DNA from: Saprospirales bacterium
Lineage (GTDB): Bacteria; Bacteroidota; Bacteroidia; Chitinophagales; Saprospiraceae
Assembly (NCBI GenBank): GCA_007695035.1
Contig: REEO01000050.1
Span: 1-64,000 of the forward strand
Direction: 5' to 3'
DNA length: 64,000 nucleotides
The notes under the pieces were generated by a model. That model saw nothing but the letters and a program-made list of their open reading frames with translations. It had not been told where the DNA came from and did no database searches. Below, one piece after another: positions 1 to 9,205 of the stretch. The position numbers and the translations under genes are program-made. Position 1 is the stretch's first letter. The number at the start of each line of letters is the position of its first letter.

Positions 1-250
1 TGATTTTTATACAGATGCTCTACTGAGGCTAAAACCATATTATTCTTAAGAAAAAATTTAAGTGTAAATCCCATATTATCAAATCCCGTTAGGAGTATAA
101 TTTTGAGAAATATATTCTGGTATCGATAGATTAAAGAGTGATATTACAAACATAATTAACATATAAATACTTGAAAACGATATATTTTTAGCTAATACTA
201 ATTAGTGAGTAAAAAATAATCCGATTTATTAATCTTAATCATTTAAAATT
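1..250. other. AT-rich intergenic leader
   Basis: This stretch is strongly AT-rich and holds no reading frame that looks like a protein. It is the upstream region of the gene starting at 251. No convincing TAnnTTTG box or hairpin was identified in it, and no end of an upstream gene could be recognised. Confidence 0.6.
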
Positions 251-988
251 ATGTCCATAACAAACCTTTCGGCTCATGAATTACGAGAATTGATAAGCCG
301 ATACCAGTCTGAATTGCGCAAACTCGAGTTTCAGGCGCAGAAAACCTATTCGACCATTAAGGAATTGGAAGATGCCTTTTTCCAATCTACAGGTCGCACG
401 CAACAACCACCTAATTTGCCAAGTAGTAAAACTTCTGCATCGACTGAAACTCAGCAAGCATCAGAAGCCAGGCCTCAAAAAAAACAGGAGGCATCTGAAC
501 CCATTGAAAGACCCTCTGTTTCCGGCAGGAGGTCATCATCCAAACCTGCGATGGCACGTGCAGTAGAAGAGGCATCTATGCCTATGAAAAAGAAGAGCGG
601 ACCAGCTACGGCTGAGTACGCCATATTGCCCAAGAAAACACCTAAGAAGCCAAAAAAGACCGGTGGAAAAGGCAAGCGCAAGCGCGTCGTTAAAACCGAT
701 GGTTATCGCCTTTCAGATTGGGATGAGTTTATACTCAATTCTCTTAAAGATCAAGGCATAATCCTTCGGAATGCCGACTTTTACGAACTTGCCAAGGATT
801 GGGTTAAGAAGAAGAAAATGAAGCTCGACAAGACCGAGATACGCGGGAAAATCAGCAGGTCTATCCACAAACTAGCCAATAAGAGAGGGTATATTATCAA
901 AGTTAAATATCCAGGCCGCGGAAATGCCTATGCTCTTCCCGAGTGGTTTACCGAAGACGGAAAATTGAAGCAGATACACTCTGCTTAA
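251..988 (+). CDS. Hypothetical basic protein: coiled coil, Lys/Pro-rich linker, winged-helix-like C-terminus
   Basis: A 245-residue protein in three parts. Residues 1-45 are a charged helix with the heptad character of a coiled coil. Residues 50-155 are a low-complexity linker rich in Pro, Ser, Lys and Arg, with basic clusters near 130-148. Residues 152-245 form a compact, basic, probably helical domain that ends in a hairpin-like stretch (GYIIKVKYPGRGNAYALPEW), reminiscent of a winged helix. An oligomerising coil joined by a flexible basic linker to a DNA-binding domain is the architecture of nucleoid-associated or H-NS/Lsr2-like proteins. That is inference only: no family motif was recognised. 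The ATG at 251 is the first in frame and the gene ends in a strong terminator, so it is monocistronic. Confidence 0.75.
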   Translation: MSITNLSAHELRELISRYQSELRKLEFQAQKTYSTIKELEDAFFQSTGRTQQPPNLPSSKTSASTETQQASEARPQKKQEASEPIERPSVSGRRSSSKPAMARAVEEASMPMKKKSGPATAEYAILPKKTPKKPKKTGGKGKRKRVVKTDGYRLSDWDEFILNSLKDQGIILRNADFYELAKDWVKKKKMKLDKTEIRGKISRSIHKLANKRGYIIKVKYPGRGNAYALPEWFTEDGKLKQIHSA

Positions 989-1008
989 TCAATAAAGTCA
1001 GTATAATC

Positions 1009-1046
1009 AAAGGGCAATCGCGACTGTTTCGGTTGCCCTTTTTTTT
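1009..1046 (+). terminator. Rho-independent terminator
   Basis: A 9-bp stem (AAAGGGCAA at 1009-1017, TTGCCCTTT at 1033-1041) is followed by a run of T. It lies 20 bases after the stop codon at 988. Confidence 0.85.
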
Positions 1047-1177
1047 ATTGCTTTTGTTCACTTAGCACTGAAACACCCATTTCATACCCGGCGCCAGTAT
1101 TATAACCTTAAAACCATTGTCGGTCCTGCCTGTTGTGAAAGTGTATCATCGGCCCTACAATTTCCACATAAAATGAT

Positions 1178-1187
1178 TAGTTTTGCA
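1178..1187 (+). promoter_or_regulatory. Bacteroidota -7 promoter element
   Basis: TAGTTTTGCA matches the known Bacteroidota consensus TAnnTTTG (often extended by CA) and lies about 30 bases before the Fur-family start codon. No clear -33 TTG is seen at the usual distance. Confidence 0.55.
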
Positions 1188-1217
1188 GATGCGTTTGATG
1201 AGTGAAAAAAACATTTT

Positions 1218-1649
1218 ATGAGTCAATCTACCAAAGACCAGGCGGTAAAAGATATACTGAAAAACCACAAACTGCGCCTTACCCGCGTACGCCTGAAAAT
1301 TCTAAACATTTTCCTGGATTCTTCCAAGGCCCTCACACATGAAGATATCGAAAAGCACTTTGACCAACTGGACCGCATAACCCTATACCGCACGCTTAAG
1401 ACTTTTGAAGAAAGTGGATTGATTCACAAAATCCCGAGTTCTGACAATACCCCCCTATACGCTATATGCGCCGAGGATTGCAATCACAATCGCCACATGG
1501 ACAACCACGGACACTTTCACTGTCTGAAATGTGGAAAAACTTACTGCATGGAAGAGGTGAAAATTCCAGCCATTGAACTGCCGGATGGCTACGAGGCCAG
1601 TAATCAGCACCTCGTTATGGAAGGCAACTGCGCCGACTGTAACGAATAA
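1218..1649 (+). CDS. Fur-family metalloregulator
   Basis: A cytoplasmic metal-dependent repressor of the Fur/PerR/Zur superfamily, 143 residues, the normal length. The N-terminal winged helix includes the recognition-helix region DRITLYRTL at 52-60, and the C-terminal dimerisation domain carries two zinc-binding CxxC pairs, CLKC at 102-105 and CADC at 138-141. A His-rich stretch lies at 90-101. Which metal or signal it answers to (iron, zinc or peroxide) cannot be decided by eye. It has its own -7 element and is followed after 14 bases by the rarA-like gene, so the two may be co-transcribed. No autoregulatory palindrome was identified. Confidence 0.92.
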   Translation: MSQSTKDQAVKDILKNHKLRLTRVRLKILNIFLDSSKALTHEDIEKHFDQLDRITLYRTLKTFEESGLIHKIPSSDNTPLYAICAEDCNHNRHMDNHGHFHCLKCGKTYCMEEVKIPAIELPDGYEASNQHLVMEGNCADCNE

Positions 1650-1663
1650 CTACCATTAACGTC

Positions 1664-2956
1664 ATGGCACCACTGCCCGAGCGATTGAGACCCAAAAACC
1701 CCGGTGATTTCGAAGGCCAACAACACTTGTTTGGTCCGGGAAAACCCCTTCGCATAATGCTTGAGGAATGTCATGTGCACTCAATGGTTCTTTGGGGTCC
1801 TCCGGGAGTTGGAAAAACCACCTTTGCCGGGCTGTTGGAAACCAAAACCGAGCGACCATTTTATAAACTCTCTGCTGCCGATTCAGGGATTAAGGCCGTG
1901 CGTACCGTCATTGAAAAAGCCGCAGAACGCATCGCTCTCCACCAGTCACAGCCCATTCTCTTTTTGGACGAGATACACCGATTTTCCAAATCCCAACAGG
2001 ATGCACTGCTCGGAGCTGTTGAAAAAGGGGTCATCACACTGGTGGGCGCCACCACTGAGAACCCATCTTTTGAAGTAAATCCAGCCCTGTTGTCGCGCTG
2101 CAGGGTCTATAAATTTGAGCAACTAGGGAAAGCTGAACTGGAGAGAATCCTTCATAAGGCCATTGAAAAAGATGAAATACTCAATAGAATCAAGATTGAA
2201 GTAAAGGAAACCGATGAACTTCTAAGGGCATCGGGTGGTGATGTAAGGAAATTGCTTCACGGCCTCGAAAGCATTGTTATAGCAAAAACCAGGGGTGGAA
2301 ACAAGAAGCTGACCCTTGACAACCAAACCACCCGGGAGGTATTGGTCAATATCCTACCGGAATATGACAAAACTGGCGACCAGCACTACGACATCATTTC
2401 TGCTTTTATCAAAAGCATACGTGGAAGTGATCCGGATGCTGCCATCTATTGGCTTCACAGAATGCTGGAAGGCGGTGAGGACATCAAGTTTATATGCAGG
2501 CGCATGATCATCTCGGCTTCAGAAGACATAGGTCTTGCCAATCCCAATGCCCTTTTACTGGCCAACTCCTGTATGCATGCTGCCATCAACACCGGACTTC
2601 CCGAAGCAGCCATTCCCATGACTCAGACGGCAATTTACCTCGCCTGTTCACCCAAATCCAACTCAGCCTACCTGGCCATGCACAGCGCCAGGGACCTTGT
2701 CAGAAAATTCCCCAACTCGCCGGTCCCGAAACACCTGCGAAATGCACCGGACAAATTGAGCCGGGAACTCGGTCACGGAAAGGACTACGCTTATCCCCAC
2801 GATTATCCGAAAAACTATGTGCCCCAAAACTATTTTCCCGGGGATATTCCCCCAGCCAAACTCTACGAACCTGGAGGGAACCCATACGAGCAACAAATGA
2901 TCAAAAAGTGGGAGGACAAGAAATCCAGATCCTCATCATCTGATAAGCAGGAATAA
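1664..2956 (+). CDS. rarA: Replication-associated recombination protein A (RarA/MgsA AAA+ ATPase)
   Basis: A 430-residue AAA+ ATPase of the MgsA/RarA/WRNIP1 family, which acts on stalled replication forks and is related to clamp-loader subunits. The start MAPLPERLRPKNPGDFEGQQ is the typical family N-terminus. Walker A is GPPGVGKT at 45-52, Walker B is LFLDEIHRF at about 99-107, and the sensor-1 region reads GATTENPSFE. The C-terminal tetramerisation domain (about 250-400) contains the conserved AIYWLHRMLEGGED and DVGLANP-like segments. Length is as expected. The start codon lies 14 bases after the Fur-family stop codon. Confidence 0.95.
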   Translation: MAPLPERLRPKNPGDFEGQQHLFGPGKPLRIMLEECHVHSMVLWGPPGVGKTTFAGLLETKTERPFYKLSAADSGIKAVRTVIEKAAERIALHQSQPILFLDEIHRFSKSQQDALLGAVEKGVITLVGATTENPSFEVNPALLSRCRVYKFEQLGKAELERILHKAIEKDEILNRIKIEVKETDELLRASGGDVRKLLHGLESIVIAKTRGGNKKLTLDNQTTREVLVNILPEYDKTGDQHYDIISAFIKSIRGSDPDAAIYWLHRMLEGGEDIKFICRRMIISASEDIGLANPNALLLANSCMHAAINTGLPEAAIPMTQTAIYLACSPKSNSAYLAMHSARDLVRKFPNSPVPKHLRNAPDKLSRELGHGKDYAYPHDYPKNYVPQNYFPGDIPPAKLYEPGGNPYEQQMIKKWEDKKSRSSSSDKQE

Positions 2957-3146
2957 AAAGCATCGAAGCTTTTTGACTATAATTCAGATGGGTGTCACAA
3001 AATTTTTTCCAGCAATTTGTACCCTCCCCCTCTCTGAACCTTTAATGCCCATAGTAGTTCTAATTCATAATACAGGTTATCTTTCAGTATGAGCTATGAC
3101 CGGGCATGTGACCCGGCAGAAAATCCTGGAAGATCAAAATTTATAT

Positions 3147-3154
3147 TATATTTG
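3147..3154 (+). promoter_or_regulatory. Bacteroidota -7 promoter element
   Basis: TATATTTG fits TAnnTTTG and lies 32 bases before the acyl-CoA dehydrogenase start. The remainder of the 2957-3186 spacer shows nothing recognisable. Confidence 0.45.
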
Positions 3155-3186
3155 TGAGAAATTAACCAGCAACAAGATTAGCATAA

Positions 3187-4356
3187 ATGGATACAGCGAC
3201 TACTTCATACATCGATCAGGAAAATCTGAAAATCATCAGAGACAGTGCCAGAGATTTTGCCGAAACCCACATCAGGCCACATGTAATGGAATGGGATGAA
3301 GAGCAGCACTTTCCGGTGGAAATGATGAAGGAAATGGGGAAGTATGGTTTTCTCGGAGTACTCGTACCTGAAAATTACGGCGGCTCCGGTCTGGGTTACC
3401 AGGAGTACATTACCATAATCGAAGAGATCACAAAGGTTGATCCATCCATCGGTCTTTCAGTGGCAGCTCACAACTCTCTTTGCACAGGTCATATTTTGGA
3501 GTTTGGAAATGAGGAGCAAAAGCAGAAGTACCTGCCCAAACTCGCCTCAGGAGAGTGGATCGGTGCATGGGGGCTAACCGAACCCAATACCGGCTCCGAT
3601 GCGGGAAGAATGAAAACTGTGGCTGAAAAACAAGGCGACAACTACATCATTAACGGCACCAAATGCTGGATTACACACGGAATTAGTGGTGAAGTGGCGG
3701 TGGTTATCGTGAGAACCGGTGAACTTTTGGACTCCCGCGGGATGACAGCCTTCATAGTAGAAAGAGATACCGAGGGTTTTTCAGGCGGGAAAAAAGAGGA
3801 CAAACTCGGAATGCGCGCATCCGAAACCGCTGAATTGATTTTTGACAACTGCAAAGTTCCGGAGGCCAACATGCTCGGAAAGGAGGGTGAAGGTTTTATC
3901 CAGGCAATGAAAATCCTAGATGGAGGGCGCATATCTATAGCAGCACTTTCACTCGGAATTGCCAAGGGAGCCTACGAGGCCTCCGTAAAATACGCCAAGG
4001 AGAGAGAACAATTTGGACAACCTATTGCGAATTTTCAGGGGGTGAGTTTCAAACTCGCAGATATGACCACAAAAATTCAGGGTGCAGAGTTACTTACCAG
4101 AAAGGCCGCCCATTTAAAAAACAATGGCAAGCCCGTAACAAAGACTTCTGCATCGGCCAAATACTACGCCTCAGAAGTCTGTGTGGATATCGCAACAGAC
4201 GGTGTTCAGATTTTTGGAGGTTACGGCTACACCAAAGAATTTCCGGTGGAGAAATTTTACCGGGACTCCAAATTGTGCACCATTGGTGAGGGCACCTCGG
4301 AAATCCAAAAATTGGTGATCACAAGGGAGCTGATTAAAGAAAATAAACTGGGGTAA
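3187..4356 (+). CDS. Acyl-CoA dehydrogenase
   Basis: A 389-residue FAD-dependent acyl-CoA dehydrogenase, the first step of fatty-acid beta-oxidation, cytoplasmic. Visible family landmarks are the FAD/substrate loop [13 protein letters not shown], the GTKCWITHG segment, the [12 protein letters not shown] helix, [17 protein letters not shown], and the C-terminal [10 protein letters not shown]. The Glu just before GTSEIQ is the catalytic base in short- and medium-chain members. The overall pattern is closest to short-chain (butyryl-type) enzymes, but chain-length preference cannot be assigned by eye. It stands alone, with no electron-transfer flavoprotein genes nearby. Confidence 0.93.
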   Translation: MDTATTSYIDQENLKIIRDSARDFAETHIRPHVMEWDEEQHFPVEMMKEMGKYGFLGVLVPENYGGSGLGYQEYITIIEEITKVDPSIGLSVAAHNSLCTGHILEFGNEEQKQKYLPKLASGEWIGAWGLTEPNTGSDAGRMKTVAEKQGDNYIINGTKCWITHGISGEVAVVIVRTGELLDSRGMTAFIVERDTEGFSGGKKEDKLGMRASETAELIFDNCKVPEANMLGKEGEGFIQAMKILDGGRISIAALSLGIAKGAYEASVKYAKEREQFGQPIANFQGVSFKLADMTTKIQGAELLTRKAAHLKNNGKPVTKTSASAKYYASEVCVDIATDGVQIFGGYGYTKEFPVEKFYRDSKLCTIGEGTSEIQKLVITRELIKENKLG

Positions 4357-4562
4357 TTCCACTCACACATTTTGGTAGGGTTTAATTAACGGGGACTGCG
4401 ATCCCCTCCTTAAATTGTATTGCTAGCGATTGCTGGAATTCCGGTGTCTAAATTGGGAAGGATTTTCAACCTTGCCACAACCTACCAAAAGGGACCAAAT
4501 ACACTACTACCAGGGATTGGATTGAAACCTGAGCCCAGATGGAGGAGAAGAACTAATATCCC

Positions 4563-5807
4563 TCACTCGACCTCTGCACTTTCAATGACCTCATTAAAAA
4601 CCCGGAAAAAGTTGCCGCTCCATATTTTTTCAATGTCCTCCCAACTGTAATCCCTTCGCAAGAGTTCTGCCGTTACATTTTTCATCTCTGACACATCAAA
4701 GCAGTCTTCCAGCACCCCTCCCCCATCGAAATCACTTCCGATGCCGACGTGGTCAATTCCGATCAGATCCACGATATGGTCAATATGGTCCACAAAATCA
4801 GATACCGTTGGGAGTTTTACCGGGTATTTGTGATTAATGGCTTCCCAGGCCGCCCAGGCTTCTGCCATCTCTTCCTCACTCAATCCACTGAAGTTGTTGT
4901 AGCGCTCTCTAACCTCTCGTCTTGCCTGGAGCACCTCCGGTTTTTGTTGTATGGTTTTCACATAAGAAGGTAGAAAGGTGACCTGAATTACTCCACCATT
5001 TTTGGCCAGTGCGAGCAGCATATCGTCGGACAGATTGCGAGCGTGGTCACATACGGCCCTGGCATTTGAATGCGTGGCTACAACCGGTTGAGAACTCACT
5101 TCTATCACATCGTAGAATGCCTGATCGGAGATGTGGCTGACATCAATCATCATACCGATGCGGTTCATTTCTTTAACCACTTCCCTGCCAAAACTCGACA
5201 ATCCACCGTGGATGTAACCTTCAGGGTCTGTAGAGGAATCGCATACCTGATTGTTTCTGGTATGACTGAGTCCGATATACCGAGCGCCCAGATCGTAGAA
5301 TTCCTGTACCCTGTTTATGTCGTGGTCCAGCGGAAACCCATTTTCCAAACCAATAAATATGGCGTGTTTCCCGAGGTGTTTCAGTTCCCAGGCATCTTCC
5401 GGGCTAAGCGCAATACCTGCGACCTCACTGCTCTCCTCCGCAATCTCATGTATCAATTCAAAAGTCTCCAGAGCGCTTTCGTAAGCCTTTTTGTAATTGG
5501 TTTCGGTCAATGGCTCCTGCCGCACATACACCACAAAAAAGCCGGCATCAAGACCTCCCTCTCTCATTCGCGGAAAATCGACTTTCCCACCGCCCTTTCT
5601 GGGATCGTTTCGCTCCAACATATCAAAATCATCCCGGCCAAGCCGCATGGGCGTATCGAGATGCGTATCCAATGTCAAAATACTCTTGTGGATGGCTTCC
5701 ACCTGCTCCTCGATAGGATCGGTGAAGGTGAAGGCCATGCCGCTTATAACAACAGCCAAAAAGAGGATTCCTGAAGTATAAATCTTACGCATATTTGGTT
5801 TTTTCAA
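4563..5807 (-). CDS. Membrane dipeptidase (peptidase family M19)
   Basis: A 414-residue zinc dipeptidase of the renal-dipeptidase family, which hydrolyses dipeptides, often with a D-residue. A hydrophobic N-terminal segment (about 9-27) is a signal peptide, so the enzyme is exported. Zinc ligands of the family are visible: HLDTP near 48-52, the bridging Glu in GLENGFPL, and His residues in DVSHIS and VATHSNARAVCDHARN, followed by the GSDFDGG segment. Two starts are possible, ATG at 5807 or at 5792 (MRKIYTSG); both keep the signal peptide. A TAnnTTTG box lies upstream at 5833-5840. Confidence 0.93.
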   Translation of the reverse strand: MKKPNMRKIYTSGILFLAVVISGMAFTFTDPIEEQVEAIHKSILTLDTHLDTPMRLGRDDFDMLERNDPRKGGGKVDFPRMREGGLDAGFFVVYVRQEPLTETNYKKAYESALETFELIHEIAEESSEVAGIALSPEDAWELKHLGKHAIFIGLENGFPLDHDINRVQEFYDLGARYIGLSHTRNNQVCDSSTDPEGYIHGGLSSFGREVVKEMNRIGMMIDVSHISDQAFYDVIEVSSQPVVATHSNARAVCDHARNLSDDMLLALAKNGGVIQVTFLPSYVKTIQQKPEVLQARREVRERYNNFSGLSEEEMAEAWAAWEAINHKYPVKLPTVSDFVDHIDHIVDLIGIDHVGIGSDFDGGGVLEDCFDVSEMKNVTAELLRRDYSWEDIEKIWSGNFFRVFNEVIESAEVE

Positions 5808-5832
5808 TGATTTATCTCACAAAACACCGATT

Positions 5833-5840
5833 CAAAAGTA
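5833..5840 (-). promoter_or_regulatory. Bacteroidota -7 promoter element for the M19 dipeptidase
   Basis: On the minus strand this reads TACTTTTG, matching TAnnTTTG, 25 bases before the start at 5807. Confidence 0.45.
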
Positions 5841-5923
5841 AGTATATTTCCCGGCTATCTGGCAAAATGGACTGTGAAATATAATTTTTGCTGTTCATCA
5901 GCCGCGATTTCAACCAAATGATT

Positions 5924-5931
5924 TACCTTTG
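5924..5931 (+). promoter_or_regulatory. Bacteroidota -7 promoter element
   Basis: TACCTTTG matches TAnnTTTG and points toward the outer-membrane protein gene starting at 6039, implying a leader of roughly 100 bases. Confidence 0.4.
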
Positions 5932-6038
5932 AATCTTTCAGAAAAATGGTTGTTGAGATCATTTTGATAAGAGAAGAGCCAGCTCGCTCCGACTAAAGTG
6001 GGTTGCCTGTTTTGGGTTTTTGTAGAAAAAATGAGCAT

Positions 6039-6845
6039 ATGAAAAGCCTTCTGTTCGCTTTAGTTTGCCTTGCACTCGGGTTTAATGCCGGAGCGCAGGT
6101 GGAACCAATGTCCGTGGATGGAAGAGCTACTGCCAACTGGGCCTACACTTTAAAAGGCATTGAGTCCTCCTTTTCCAATCAGGCTGGATTGTCAGAACTG
6201 TCGGGATTTGCAGCGAATATTTACGCCGAACAAACCCATTTACTGCCGGAATTTTCCAATGTGGGACTGGCTATCGGACTCAGTACGGGTGCAAATTCAG
6301 GAATATCTGCAAACTTCAGCCGCTATGGCATTGAGGAATTCAGGCAGAGCAGAATCGGTTTGGGATATGGGATGAAACTCAGCCGTGAGCTCAGCGTGGG
6401 CGTTCAGATAGATTGGTACCAAACAAGCATTACCAACTACGGTCAGAACTCCCAGCTCTCTTTTCGCATTGGCGGGATGTACTCCATTTTCACCAACCTG
6501 ACGGCAGGCATTCACATTTCTAATCCACTGGGCATTGAAATCGCCGATAACCACCCAATCCCCTCTCAATTTAATTTCGATCTGGATTGGAGGGTTTCCT
6601 CCCAATTGACCGTAGGTGCCGGCCTGGTAAAAGATGTTGACTACGATGCCGGCATAAAAGTAGGTCTGCGCTATCAAATCCACCCCAATTTCAGAATTAT
6701 GTTTGGTGCAATTACGGAACCTGCCAGGTTTACTTTTGGGATAAATCTCGACCTGCAGAATTTCAGCATTCAATCAGCTGGCAGCTATCATCAGCGGCTT
6801 GGGATCAGCCCTTCTGCCGGTCTGTCCTACGAGGCCAAACAGTAG
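6039..6845 (+). CDS. Outer-membrane beta-barrel protein
   Basis: A 268-residue exported protein. The ATG at 6039 is preferred over the upstream in-frame ATG at 6003 because it begins a clean signal peptide (MKSLLFALVCLALGFNAGAQ) with cleavage after AQ. The mature part is a series of alternating polar/hydrophobic strands with Gly/Asn turns (for example RIGLGYGMKLSRELSVGVQI), typical of an outer-membrane barrel. It resembles the PorQ/PorV and PorP/SprF-type barrels of Bacteroidota in general character, but no specific family signature was recognised, so the role is open. It may be co-transcribed with the gene at 6953. Confidence 0.75.
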   Translation: MKSLLFALVCLALGFNAGAQVEPMSVDGRATANWAYTLKGIESSFSNQAGLSELSGFAANIYAEQTHLLPEFSNVGLAIGLSTGANSGISANFSRYGIEEFRQSRIGLGYGMKLSRELSVGVQIDWYQTSITNYGQNSQLSFRIGGMYSIFTNLTAGIHISNPLGIEIADNHPIPSQFNFDLDWRVSSQLTVGAGLVKDVDYDAGIKVGLRYQIHPNFRIMFGAITEPARFTFGINLDLQNFSIQSAGSYHQRLGISPSAGLSYEAKQ

Positions 6846-6952
6846 CATGGCCAGCCACTAAAACCGCATCCTGGAAAAACATTTTCAGCATTTTATTTTG
6901 ACCAAAGAAAGTCAACAAATAGTAATCACCACCAAAAACTACCTTCAAATCC

Positions 6953-7624
6953 ATGAAATTGACCCTGGTTACACCAAATGGAGCTCAGCTTAGCGGAATC
7001 ACCAATTTTTTAGAGCGGTCAGGAACCCGATCTGCACCTTTTCACTATCGCTTAAAAGGAACTGAAATTCACCTTCTGGTAACCGGTGAGGGAATTATTA
7101 GCACCACCTACTCATTGACCAAATACCTCCAACACCAGGCAGTTGACCTGCTTATCCACACCGGGATCGCTTTTTCCCTGATAAAAACGGTGGAAACGGG
7201 GTCCATTATGCAGCTCAGTAGCGAGCAATTTGTCGGGGATACGGATCAAGCTTTTGAAAAAACACCAACAATAGAAAATCCTGGAATGGCTAACCAAGCA
7301 GGTGAAAATTTTCAGCCGGATCGATTAATGAAAAATCCCTTTACAGGGCAGTTTCTTCCAGTGGCTAAGGGACTAACTTCTGCCACTTTTCCACCTTATG
7401 GAGAATTCACCACAAAGCTCAGCAAAAATTTTCCGGATGCAACGCTTGTAACCCCCGATGGAGCGGCTTTTTTCTTTGCAGCACTTAGCGAAAACACAAA
7501 ATTTATAAGCCTGAGGGCTGTTACACATTCCCTTTATGAAACCGATACTGGGAAAAATGCAGATTCAGTCATAGGGGAGATGAATAAAATACTCGCAGAG
7601 ATGATAGAGTCACTTGCGGTATAA
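6953..7624 (+). CDS. Phosphorylase-superfamily nucleosidase, futalosine hydrolase-like
   Basis: A 223-residue protein of the purine nucleoside phosphorylase/MTA-SAH nucleosidase fold. The likely member is futalosine hydrolase (MqnB), which removes hypoxanthine from futalosine in the alternative menaquinone pathway. Seen: an N-terminal strand MKLTLVTPN, the VTGEG loop near 43-47, a HTGIA glycine turn, and the TPDGAAFFFAAL segment (about 164-175) that aligns with the VExEGAA substrate motif of the family, followed by ISLRAVTHSLYETD. The Glu-to-Asp change and the overall divergence make the exact substrate uncertain. The stop codon overlaps the convergent DUF3810 gene by 15 bases. Confidence 0.7.
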   Translation: MKLTLVTPNGAQLSGITNFLERSGTRSAPFHYRLKGTEIHLLVTGEGIISTTYSLTKYLQHQAVDLLIHTGIAFSLIKTVETGSIMQLSSEQFVGDTDQAFEKTPTIENPGMANQAGENFQPDRLMKNPFTGQFLPVAKGLTSATFPPYGEFTTKLSKNFPDATLVTPDGAAFFFAALSENTKFISLRAVTHSLYETDTGKNADSVIGEMNKILAEMIESLAV

Positions 7625-8689
7625 TATTTCATAACTCTCTGCCAAAATAATCATCTGATTGTAACTGGCCACACCTTCTGTTACACCGTGCGCCCTGAGG
7701 TAGGAATCATAAACCCGCCTTTGGAGGCCGGGAAACCAATCGGGGTATTTCGCCCTGTTTTCAAAAATGGACTGAAGGTCCCTGACCACCAATTCACTCA
7801 GATTTTCTTCGATAAATTCACTGTAAAACTCGCGGTCAAAGGATCGGGCTGCTCGCGCAAGGTAGCGCCAAAAGGTCAAATACCCGGAGTACCTTATAAA
7901 AGGATCGTCCGACCTGGTGGTGGCCAGATATGCCAATAGATTACAAAACCCTTCGTCCGTGAATCCGGCACTGTGCCCCATCTCATGGCTGGATGTAAAG
8001 GGTAATTGCAGCGGATGCAAGCCCGGGTCAATGGTGGCTTCACCGGTAAAGGGAAAATACATGCCAGCAGTGGAATTTCGCAATAAAACGCCTTTTGGCC
8101 ACCAATGGCGCAATGGGTATGCTGAATACTGTTTAAATCCGTGCACTGCCAGAACCTGATTCAAGTAGTCTGCCAGCCTCTTGTAATCAACATTCAATTC
8201 AAAGAAGTCTGAAGGATTTTCAAACCCCGCGCCGTGCAGCTCCGCACGGAGTTTATTTACCGAATCCGTGTAGGCGTATAGCATTTTATTGACCCGCTCG
8301 GCAGGTACCGGCTTTGTACTTAATCCCAGTTGCTCAACAGGCGAAGGCATGAGGTAATTGAACCCCCATATCCAATAAAAACCACAGGCTATGATTATTC
8401 CGGTTCTCAGCAGGTACCACAGCACATTGAGCCATCGGTTTCCCACATTACCACGCCTTTTTATTAGCCGAAAAAAAACACCCCTGGCGATTACGGCCAT
8501 GACAAGAATAATAAACACCTTAAACAGGGGAATTGGGCACAGCCAGCTCAAAGTATTCAAGGTCAATCGGACCGACGGATAGATCAGCTCACCGTATAGA
8601 AAATTCATAGCGGCAGGTGATAACCAGCCGATCATCAACATCAGTGCAGTTATTAGCGCAATGGGTATAATTATCCGGTTGTGGGTCAT
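7610..8689 (-). CDS. DUF3810 family membrane protein with HExxH motif
   Basis: A 359-residue integral membrane protein. Three hydrophobic segments fill about the first 115 residues. A soluble domain follows with HEMGHSAGF near residues 236-244 and DEGFCNLLAY just after, the arrangement of a gluzincin-like zinc metallopeptidase (HExxH plus a downstream Glu). Family members are annotated DUF3810 in Bacteroidota; substrate and role are not established. Its 3' end overlaps the 3' end of the plus-strand gene by 15 bases, so the two are tail to tail. Confidence 0.88.
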   Translation of the reverse strand: MTHNRIIIPIALITALMLMIGWLSPAAMNFLYGELIYPSVRLTLNTLSWLCPIPLFKVFIILVMAVIARGVFFRLIKRRGNVGNRWLNVLWYLLRTGIIIACGFYWIWGFNYLMPSPVEQLGLSTKPVPAERVNKMLYAYTDSVNKLRAELHGAGFENPSDFFELNVDYKRLADYLNQVLAVHGFKQYSAYPLRHWWPKGVLLRNSTAGMYFPFTGEATIDPGLHPLQLPFTSSHEMGHSAGFTDEGFCNLLAYLATTRSDDPFIRYSGYLTFWRYLARAARSFDREFYSEFIEENLSELVVRDLQSIFENRAKYPDWFPGLQRRVYDSYLRAHGVTEGVASYNQMIILAESYEILYRK

Positions 8690-8736
8690 AATTTTTCTGG
8701 CACAATATTTAAACTAACTCTTTGAGAAAATTGTAT

Positions 8737-8746
8737 TAATTTTGCA
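8737..8746 (+). promoter_or_regulatory. Bacteroidota -7 promoter element for thioredoxin
   Basis: TAATTTTGCA is an exact match to the extended TAnnTTTGCA consensus, 30 bases before the thioredoxin start codon. Confidence 0.65.
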
Positions 8747-8776
8747 AGATTAGTAAAAATTATAAAATAACTTAAT

Positions 8777-9094
8777 ATGGCACTTGAATTCACGGATGAT
8801 AATTTCCAGTCAACAGCACTTGAAAGCGATCAATTGGTTGTTGCTGATTTTTGGGCTGAGTGGTGTGGCCCCTGTAGGATGATAACACCCATTATAGAGG
8901 AGTTGGCAAAAGAGTATGATGGCTCTGTAAAAATAGGTAAGGTTAATGTGGATAACAATCCCCAGGTTGCCGGAAAGTACAGTGTGCGATCTATACCGAC
9001 CATTTTGTTGATAAAAAATGGTGAAGTTGTTGACAAACACGTGGGTGTGATATCGAAGCAGGCACTGGCTGATAAGATCGAAAACCACAAGTAA
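8777..9094 (+). CDS. trxA: Thioredoxin
   Basis: A 105-residue cytoplasmic thioredoxin, the standard length. The redox-active site is WCGPC at 29-33, the cis-proline loop reads RSIPTILL, and the conserved Asp (ADFWA) and the C-terminal GVISKQALADKI helix are present. There is no signal peptide. It has its own -7 element and terminator, so it is a single-gene unit. Confidence 0.97.
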   Translation: MALEFTDDNFQSTALESDQLVVADFWAEWCGPCRMITPIIEELAKEYDGSVKIGKVNVDNNPQVAGKYSVRSIPTILLIKNGEVVDKHVGVISKQALADKIENHK

Positions 9095-9131
9095 TTATCC
9101 AGGTAATTATTAAAAGTTGTAATACTACAAG

Positions 9132-9168
9132 CGGTCCGGAGATAGTTTGACTTACCGGGCCGTTTTTT
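9132..9168 (+). terminator. Rho-independent terminator of trxA
   Basis: CGGTCCGG (9132-9139) pairs with CCGGGCCG (9155-9162) with one G-T wobble and is followed by six T. Confidence 0.85.
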
Positions 9169-9205
9169 ATTTTTGGCCACATTTTGCGACATACAAACTT
9201 GATAA

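Noticed and set aside
3096-3299. 67-codon plus-strand frame before the acyl-CoA dehydrogenase
   Set aside because: It overlaps the start of the dehydrogenase in another frame and has no motif.
5070-5774. 234-codon plus-strand frame
   Set aside because: It lies entirely opposite the M19 dipeptidase, whose motifs are clear. The frame has no family character or promoter.
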